NCBI GenBank assembly: GCA_029261905.1
Contig: JAJDAM010000856.1
Coordinates: 1 to 11,260 of the forward strand
From: Deltaproteobacteria bacterium
GTDB lineage: Bacteria; Myxococcota_A; UBA9160; SMWR01
Length of the DNA: 11,260 nucleotides
Reading direction: 5' to 3'
Shown piece after piece: positions 6,553 to 11,260 of this stretch. The position numbers and the translations under genes were made by a program. The notes beneath the pieces were generated by a model. The model saw only the letters and a program-made list of their open reading frames with translations, ran no database searches and was not told the origin of the DNA. Numbering within the stretch: the first letter of the stretch is position 1; each line of letters starts with the position of its first letter.

Positions 6553-6625
6553 AACGGCGAGCGCGAGCTGTGCTGGCTTACTTCTTAGTGACGGAGCCGC
6601 TGGCGATGAGTCGCGGTTACGGACC

Positions 6626-6630
6626 GGAGG
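6626..6630 (+). promoter_or_regulatory. Ribosome binding site deciding the GTG start at 6637
   Basis: A perfect GGAGG with a 6-base spacer precedes GTG 6637. No in-frame ATG lies near enough to compete without deleting the first membrane helix. Confidence 0.75.
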
Positions 6631-6636
6631 TCACCT

Positions 6637-7041
6637 GTGGAACCTTCCGCGATTCTTTTCATCCTGATCGGAAGCCTGCTGATCGCAAGTCGTGGCCCGC
6701 TGATCGTGGCGCCACGCGCGACGTTGCGATTTTTCACCAGATTCATTGCTACCGATGCTCGTGTTCGTGGCATCGCACTGGCGCTCGCGCCGCTCGCGGC
6801 CGCGATGATCATGGTTTCACTCGGCGACGGCCCGGCAACCGGAATTCTGGCAGTGCTCGGCTGGCTCTTCGCGGGCGTAGTCGCCTGGCTGCTGGTTGCG
6901 CCGTCTTCGTATCGACGCATTGCCGGCGGCGTGATCGCTTTTTCAGAGAATTCGGTCGACGAGATGATCATACGGCTCGTCGGTCTGTTGGCGGTAGCGA
7001 TCGGAGGCTTTGTGATCTACGCGGCTCTCCAGGTGGTCTGA
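6637..7041 (+). CDS. Small integral membrane protein, unknown function
   Basis: A 134-residue inner-membrane protein with a GTG start behind a perfect GGAGG. Probable transmembrane helices lie near residues 4-24, 44-62, 67-88 and 112-132. The loops are short and basic (RATLRFFTRF, SYRRI), which by the positive-inside rule would be cytoplasmic. No family motif, metal site or catalytic pattern is evident. It could be an accessory membrane subunit or a stress-related small protein, but nothing in the sequence chooses between them. A 12-base palindrome follows five bases after the stop. Confidence 0.8.
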   Translation: MEPSAILFILIGSLLIASRGPLIVAPRATLRFFTRFIATDARVRGIALALAPLAAAMIMVSLGDGPATGILAVLGWLFAGVVAWLLVAPSSYRRIAGGVIAFSENSVDEMIIRLVGLLAVAIGGFVIYAALQVV

Positions 7042-7045
7042 CCCG

Positions 7046-7057
7046 CTTCGATCGAAG
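7046..7057. promoter_or_regulatory. Perfect 12-bp palindrome upstream of SDR gene
   Basis: CTTCGATCGAAG is a perfect palindrome five bases after the membrane-protein stop and 95 bases before the SDR start. It could be a dimeric regulator's site. CGATCG-type words are common in this genome, so chance is also possible. Confidence 0.25.
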
Positions 7058-7151
7058 TACACGAGCCTTTGGTAGTGTTCGTTTTCGCGCCCGTGAAATT
7101 GCACGCGTTCGGCTCCGTTGGCGACTCGAACTCAGTGGGAGGAGATACTCG

Positions 7152-8009
7152 ATGTCCCACCCTGCATTGACCGCGGATCGGACGGCGGTGATCACCGGCG
7201 GCGCGAGTGGAATCGGCCTCGCCACGGCCAGTCGCCTGGCGAAGCTCGGTTTGAATATCTGTATTGCTGATCACGACGCGGAGGCGCTCGACGCAGCGGC
7301 GGTCGCACTGGCGGGATCGGCCGAACGAGGGCCTGACGCGATCCTTGCGATCGAAACGGACGTCGCTCGTCTGGAATCCGTTCAGGCGCTGCGGGAAGCG
7401 GTACTCGACCGCTTCGGCGAAGTCGCGCTGCTGATGAACAACGCCGGTACCGGTGGTGGCGGCAATCCGTGGCAGAACTATGAGGGTTGGCAGAGGGTCC
7501 TCGGTGTCAATCTCTGGGGCGTGATTCACGGCCTTCAGGTCTTCACCGAAGGAATGATCGAACAGGGAACGGCGTGCGCGATCGTCAATACAGGCTCGAA
7601 GCAGGGCATCACCAACCCACCGGGTGACGCTGCGTACAACGTTTCGAAGGCCGGGATCAAGTGCTTGACCGAAAGCCTCGCCCACCAACTGCGCGCGATC
7701 GAGGGTTGCCAGATCACGGCGCACTTGTTGATTCCCGGCTTTACCTACACCGGAATGATCAAGCGTTTCATGAAAGAGAAACCGCCCGCCGCCTGGTTGC
7801 CCGATCAGGTCGCCGACTATCTGATCGCATCGATGGAGCGAGGTGATTTCTACGTCATGTGTCCCGACAACGAAGTGACCGCCGAAGTCGACAACCGGCG
7901 CATCGAGTGGACAGCGGCCGATATCACCGCGAACCGCCCGGCGCTGTCGCGCTGGCATCCTGACTACGCGGATGCTTTTGCGGCGTTCATGGACGACAAT
8001 GCGGATTGA
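7152..8009 (+). CDS. Classical SDR family NAD(P)-dependent oxidoreductase
   Basis: A 285-residue short-chain dehydrogenase/reductase, cytoplasmic, using NAD(P)H to interconvert alcohol and ketone groups. The ATG at 7152 follows GGGAGGAGA with a 6-base spacer; the open frame reaching back to 6570 is not translated. TGGASGIG (15-22) is the cofactor loop. Asp40 at the end of the second strand (CIAD) is more typical of NAD preference than NADP. NNAG (96-99), Asn120, Ser149 (NTGSKQG) and Y162xxxK166 complete the catalytic tetrad. PGFTYTGM (195-202) follows the usual Pro-Gly turn. The protein is somewhat longer than the 250-residue norm, with a tail ending PALSRWHPDYADAFAAFM (263-280). The substrate is unknown. 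A MAPEG protein follows after 74 bases. Confidence 0.93.
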   Translation: MSHPALTADRTAVITGGASGIGLATASRLAKLGLNICIADHDAEALDAAAVALAGSAERGPDAILAIETDVARLESVQALREAVLDRFGEVALLMNNAGTGGGGNPWQNYEGWQRVLGVNLWGVIHGLQVFTEGMIEQGTACAIVNTGSKQGITNPPGDAAYNVSKAGIKCLTESLAHQLRAIEGCQITAHLLIPGFTYTGMIKRFMKEKPPAAWLPDQVADYLIASMERGDFYVMCPDNEVTAEVDNRRIEWTAADITANRPALSRWHPDYADAFAAFMDDNAD

Positions 8010-8083
8010 TTCTCTGCCAACGCACCTGTAACCGCGCCAGGTCGACTCCACATCCACCCGTCACACACGTCAGGGAGACCCAC

Positions 8084-8467
8084 ATGGAACTGCCCGCCCT
8101 TGTCACGCTGATCGCTTTGCTCGAGTACATGTTTTTCACTTTCCGCGTCGGGACGAGCCGTGTGAAATACAATGTGCCAGCTCCTGCAACCTCGGGAAAT
8201 CCCGAGTGGGAGCGGATGTTTCGTGTGCAACAGAACACCCTCGAACAATTGGTCCTGTTCCTTCCTGCGCTGTGGATCTTCGCGTCTTTCGTCAGCCCGA
8301 CGATCGGTGCTGCAATCGGCGTTTTGTTTCTCGTTGGCCGCCCGATCTACTACATCAGCTACGTGAAGGATCCGCAGAGTCGAACCATCGGTTTCGTTCT
8401 GGGCTTTCTGTCGAACGTCGTACTCATCCTCGGCGGCATCGGCGGCGTAGTCGTTAGCCTGTTCTGA
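8084..8467 (+). CDS. MAPEG family membrane protein
   Basis: A 127-residue integral membrane protein of the MAPEG family (membrane-associated proteins in eicosanoid and glutathione metabolism), normally about 130 residues with four helices, forming trimers in the membrane. The ATG at 8084 has GGGAG six bases upstream. Helices lie near 5-22, 53-72, 75-93 and 102-125. The hallmark FRVQQNTLEQLVLFLPALW (46-64) carries the conserved Arg47, Asn51 and Glu54. GRPIYYISYVKDPQSRTIGF (85-104) carries the Arg and Tyr residues used for glutathione binding in characterised members. Bacterial members include glutathione transferases, but the activity here is untested. The gene ends 85 bases before the convergent WS/DGAT stop. 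Confidence 0.9.
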   Translation: MELPALVTLIALLEYMFFTFRVGTSRVKYNVPAPATSGNPEWERMFRVQQNTLEQLVLFLPALWIFASFVSPTIGAAIGVLFLVGRPIYYISYVKDPQSRTIGFVLGFLSNVVLILGGIGGVVVSLF

Positions 8468-8552
8468 GCCATGGCCACAGTCCGACGTATCGAAGGCGGC
8501 GAAGAAGATCTCTGTGTGTCTGCTTAGCTACGGACCGCGACCTCACCCGCCA

Positions 8553-10019
8553 TCAGGTCTCGCCCTGGCTCTTCTTCTTCGCCAGTTCCTTCAATTCCTG
8601 CAGCGCGTCGCCCAGGTAATCCATCACATCCCAGACATCCGGCATCAATTCTCGACACGCGATGATTCCGAAGTCGAGGCTGCCGTTGTAGCTCTGCACC
8701 GTGATGTTCAGCCCGACTCCGTCATTGATCGCGGAGACGGGGTAGTTGGCGACGAGCCGCGCGCCAATCCCGTAAATCGGAAACTGCGGACCAGGGACGT
8801 TCGAGATCACCACGTTGAACGGAACGTCGACCCAGTTCGCCACCGTCGCCCGCGCGATCACCCGCGCCGCGCGTGCGGCAACGGCCGGCGGGGCGAATTG
8901 CGCGAAGTCCTGCATCAGGTTCGCGGGCAGCGCTTTGTGCTGCTCCTTTGCGATGCTCATCGATTCGTGGATGCTCTCGAGGCGTTGCACGGGATCCGCG
9001 ATGTGCGTGTGCAGCGACGCACTCATCGCCGAAACCTGATTGCCGAAGGTGCCCTGCTGCTCTTCGGTTCGTACCGATACCGGCACCATTGCGATCAGCG
9101 GATCCGCAGGCAGCTCTTTGCGCTCTTCGAGGTAGCGTCGCAGCGCGCCGGAACACAGAGCCATCACGACGTCGTTGACCGTCACGCCGAACGCGTTCTT
9201 GATTTCTTTGACTTCTTCGAGGCTCAGAGATCCGTACGCGAAGCGGCGATGGGGGGTAATGGAGTCGTTGAACGACGTGCGCGGTGCCGGTGTGGAGGCT
9301 TCCGACAACATCGGGTCGGGCTTGCGTCCCAGTGCGCGGTTGATCATCGAAGTGCCCGGCAGTTCTCCGAAGCCCAGGGTCTTTGCGAGGTCCGGCAGGT
9401 GCCGTACGGCTTGTCGCGCAAGACGGAAACCTTTGCGGGGCGTCCCCATCACCGCCCAGGCTCCCCGCGCCATCATCTCGATCTCGCTCGGCTGCGCTTC
9501 CGGGCGCCACGCGCGTCGTGGTGCTTCGACCTTGCGCGGCTCGGGTGAAACGTCGAGCAGTGTTGCGAGCATCTCGGCGCCCGAGACACCATCGATGCAA
9601 CAGTGGTGGATCTTCGTCAGCTGTGCGTTGAGGCCCCCTTCGAGTCCTTCGATCAGATACAGCTCCCAGAGCGGACGGCTGCGATCGAGCGGGCGCGCGA
9701 CGATGCGGGACACCTGCTCCGAGAGCTGGCGACGATCACCGGGCGGGGGCAAACCGATGTGACGGACGTGGAAGTCGATATCGAAATCGGGATCTTCGAT
9801 CCAGTACGGATGATCGAGCCCGAATGGAACTTCGACCAACCGACGGCGGTACGGCGGAAGCAGGTGGATACGCTCTTCGATCAGGGCTTTTACGTCGTCG
9901 AGTGTCGCCGGTCGAGATGCGGTGGAAGGGTCGAAAACAGCGAGGCCACAAACGTGTCCGTACGTCGTCGGTGACTCCATGTTCAAGAAGCTGGTGTCCA
10001 AACCGGTGAGCTGTTGCAT
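8553..10019 (-). CDS. WS/DGAT-type wax ester synthase / diacylglycerol acyltransferase
   Basis: A 488-residue acyl-CoA acyltransferase of the bacterial WS/DGAT family, which joins acyl-CoA to fatty alcohols or diacylglycerol to make wax esters or triacylglycerol at the membrane surface. The ATG (10019-10017) has AAGGAG nine bases upstream. The N-terminus MQQLTGLDTSFLNMESPTTY is typical. PLDRSRPLWELYLIEGL (110-126) precedes the active site HHCCIDGVSG (138-147), which keeps the HHxxxDG motif with both His and the Asp. Further family landmarks are VTVNDVVMALCSGALRRYL, GTFGNQVSAM, NVVISNVPGPQFPIYG and, near the end, NGSLDFGI. All appear in normal order and the length is typical (450-500), so the enzyme is probably active. 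The C-terminus is lysine-rich. Whether it favours wax esters or triacylglycerol cannot be told. Confidence 0.95.
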   Translation of the reverse strand: MQQLTGLDTSFLNMESPTTYGHVCGLAVFDPSTASRPATLDDVKALIEERIHLLPPYRRRLVEVPFGLDHPYWIEDPDFDIDFHVRHIGLPPPGDRRQLSEQVSRIVARPLDRSRPLWELYLIEGLEGGLNAQLTKIHHCCIDGVSGAEMLATLLDVSPEPRKVEAPRRAWRPEAQPSEIEMMARGAWAVMGTPRKGFRLARQAVRHLPDLAKTLGFGELPGTSMINRALGRKPDPMLSEASTPAPRTSFNDSITPHRRFAYGSLSLEEVKEIKNAFGVTVNDVVMALCSGALRRYLEERKELPADPLIAMVPVSVRTEEQQGTFGNQVSAMSASLHTHIADPVQRLESIHESMSIAKEQHKALPANLMQDFAQFAPPAVAARAARVIARATVANWVDVPFNVVISNVPGPQFPIYGIGARLVANYPVSAINDGVGLNITVQSYNGSLDFGIIACRELMPDVWDVMDYLGDALQELKELAKKKSQGET

Positions 10020-10376
10020 TGGGGGGATCTCCTTCAGACGCGTTGCCACAGGAAGGGCTGGACCAGCCCGCCTGCGTTGCCGATCTCGCGCGATGTGCCA
10101 TTTTCGAATTCGAAGGTTCGTGCGAGGTCGGTGCCACTCCACTCCGGGACCCGGTGACGAATCCCGCAGCAGGCCATCTAGCCTGAGGTCGCGAAAAGTA
10201 GCGCGCCAGGGCCGCGGCGTCCTCCGACGGGACTGAGTGGGCTGGTGTGCCTTGACCCGATCCGGGGCCCAAGGGCGACTTCCGTCGCGTTCGAAAACTC
10301 CGCTGCGCCTGCAGCCCGCTTCAAGCATCTCCGCCGATCGGCCGATTCCCGACTAGGGTCAAGGGGGGAGGTTGAG
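10020..10376. other. 357-bp divergent intergenic region without a gene
   Basis: This gap separates the minus-strand acyltransferase from the plus-strand membrane protein and must hold both promoters. CTCCTT at 10029-10034 is the acyltransferase ribosome site read from the other strand. GCCGATCGGC (10333-10342) is a perfect 10-base palindrome 34 bases upstream of the membrane-protein start. TTGACC at 10252-10257 resembles a -35 box but has no good -10 at 16-18 bases. Frames that run through here from the acyltransferase gene lack start signals. I see no RNA gene or terminator. Confidence 0.5.
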
Positions 10377-11108
10377 ATGAACGTGATGCAAGCGATCGGT
10401 GGCGGCAGCTTCTTGTTGGTGAGCGCGATATTGAGCATCCGACTGCTGTCGCTCGCCTATCGAAACCGGGCGCTGCCCGAACTGCTGCTCGGACTTTCCT
10501 TTCTACTGGGCGGCACACTGGGCGCGGTGATCGAGGCCAACGCGGGCATCGTCGCACAGCAGGGCGGTGACGGCGGATTGATGCTCGGCATCGGCAAGGG
10601 CTTCAGTCTCGTGGCGATGTTCACGAACGCTCTGTTCACGTACTGGGTATTTCGACGCGGGCATATGGCCGGCAAGTGCGCAATCGCTCTGATCGTGTCG
10701 TTGACGAGTGTCGCGTATGTCGGCCACGGCTTCACGGGAGCCTTTGTGACCGGCTTCGTCGAACCACTCTGGTTCTGGGTCGAATTCGTCGGGCGAATCG
10801 TTGGTCCGGCGTGGCTTGGAATCGAAGCCTTCCTTTATTACCAGACCATGCAGCGGCGCGTCGCAATCGGGCTGGCGGAACCCATTGTCGCCAATCGCTT
10901 TCTGCTGTGGACGATCGCATCCAGCACGGGCATCGTTTTTCTGGCCACTTCGGTACCGCCGATGTTCCTCACCGAAGGGCTGCTGGCCGACATTGACATG
11001 TTCATCTTCGCGGCCGCCGGGCTTGCGACCGCCTGCGCATACTGGCTGGCGTTCTTTCCGCCTAACGCCTATCGCGAATTCATTCAGCCGAGCCCGAGCA
11101 CCAGCTGA
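10377..11108 (+). CDS. Probable seven-helix membrane protein, unknown function
   Basis: A 243-residue polytopic membrane protein. The ATG at 10377 follows GGGGGGAGG with a 5-base spacer, so longer in-frame starts (10245) are not needed. Seven hydrophobic segments lie near residues 5-27, 34-54, 75-92, 99-118, 127-150, 170-193 and 203-226. Loops contain RNRALPE, FRRGHMAGK and YYQTMQRR, basic stretches consistent with cytoplasmic faces. No conserved metal, haem or catalytic motif is obvious, and there is no lysine clearly placed for retinal, so I do not call it a rhodopsin. The tail is short and Ser/Pro-rich. It is divergent from the WS/DGAT gene; a link to lipid metabolism is only positional. 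Confidence 0.82.
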   Translation: MNVMQAIGGGSFLLVSAILSIRLLSLAYRNRALPELLLGLSFLLGGTLGAVIEANAGIVAQQGGDGGLMLGIGKGFSLVAMFTNALFTYWVFRRGHMAGKCAIALIVSLTSVAYVGHGFTGAFVTGFVEPLWFWVEFVGRIVGPAWLGIEAFLYYQTMQRRVAIGLAEPIVANRFLLWTIASSTGIVFLATSVPPMFLTEGLLADIDMFIFAAAGLATACAYWLAFFPPNAYREFIQPSPSTS

Positions 11109-11172
11109 TCCTGAAACTCGAGGGGCTGTTTCGCTTTCGCATCGCGGCAGCAACGGGAGCGCAGGCCAGTTG

Positions 11173-11260
11173 TCAGGCGAAGTGTGGCAGCACGTCTTCC
11201 ACGAGCCGATGGAGTGATTCTTCCCAGGCTCCTTGCTCGGTACTGAAATCGTAGACCATC
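11173..11260 (-). CDS. C-terminal end of a protein, possibly luciferase-like (LLM) oxidoreductase
   Basis: The minus-strand frame is open from the right edge to TGA at 11175-11173 and gives 29 codons. It includes MVYDFSTEQGAWEESLHRL and ends VEDVLPHFA. An ending of the type 'L..F.EEV.P.F' is common in LLM-class flavin-dependent monooxygenases, whose C-terminal helix this would be. The fragment is too short to prove the family, and the start lies outside the window. It converges on the seven-helix protein gene with 64 bases between stops. Confidence 0.5.
   Translation of the reverse strand, partial: MVYDFSTEQGAWEESLHRLVEDVLPHFA

Noticed and set aside
7017..8057. 346-codon minus-strand frame antisense to the SDR gene
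   Set aside because: No recognisable domain, and the SDR on the other strand has a full set of catalytic motifs and a strong ribosome site.
8468..8552. Possible terminator or 18-codon ORF between the convergent MAPEG and WS/DGAT genes
   Set aside because: Only a short GCCATGGC palindrome and a distant GTCCG/CGGAC pair are present, with no T-run; the mini-ORF has no supporting signal.
8514..9548. 344-codon plus-strand frame antisense to the WS/DGAT gene
   Set aside because: The composition is rich in Arg/His/Asp with no domain; it mirrors the third-position bias of the real gene.

Overview
The window is a piece of a GC-rich bacterial chromosome with about fifteen protein genes on both strands. 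Gene content (a WS/DGAT-type acyltransferase, Gfo/Idh/MocA oxidoreductases, an SDR, a MAPEG protein, small zinc-type proteins), strong G/C preference at third codon positions and purine-rich Shine-Dalgarno sites suggest a free-living 'deltaproteobacterial' type lineage, for example Myxococcota- or Binatota-like. That placement is inference. I see no rRNA, tRNA, CRISPR array, insertion sequence, phage gene or attachment site, so this looks like ordinary chromosome and not a mobile island.

Left part (1-2738). The start of an exported DUF3616-like protein runs leftward off the window. It is divergent from two Gfo/Idh/MocA-family dehydrogenases (589-1635 and 1632-2738) whose stop and start codons overlap as ATGA, so they are probably translationally coupled. 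The divergent gap holds a strong inverted repeat (507-536). Convergent with the pair, on the minus strand, is a CmcI/cephalosporin-hydroxylase-family SAM methyltransferase-like protein (2759-3508) that unusually begins with a clear signal peptide.

Middle part (3509-7041, all plus strand). A candidate promoter with a 20-bp spacer and overlapping dyads (3649-3689) precedes a 71-residue protein with four cysteines. Next come a short cation-diffusion-facilitator transporter, a VOC/glyoxalase-fold protein, a 58-residue eight-cysteine DUF1272 protein with a GTG start, a GNAT acetyltransferase, an unrecognised 133-residue helical protein and a small membrane protein. Several of these are metal-binding or cysteine-rich, so a metal-handling role for the first four is plausible but not shown.

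Right part (7042-11260). A classical SDR oxidoreductase and a MAPEG membrane protein run rightward. They converge on a complete WS/DGAT acyltransferase on the minus strand (8553-10019). Its 357-bp upstream gap also serves a divergent, probably seven-helix membrane protein of unknown function (10377-11108). The last 88 bases are the C-terminal end of a minus-strand gene, possibly a luciferase-like monooxygenase.

No single multi-gene system stands out as clearly novel. The points most worth a second look are the small Cys4 protein with its MerR-like promoter upstream of a minimal CDF transporter, the exported CmcI-like methyltransferase, and the paired dehydrogenases whose first member lacks the usual glycine-rich nucleotide loop.
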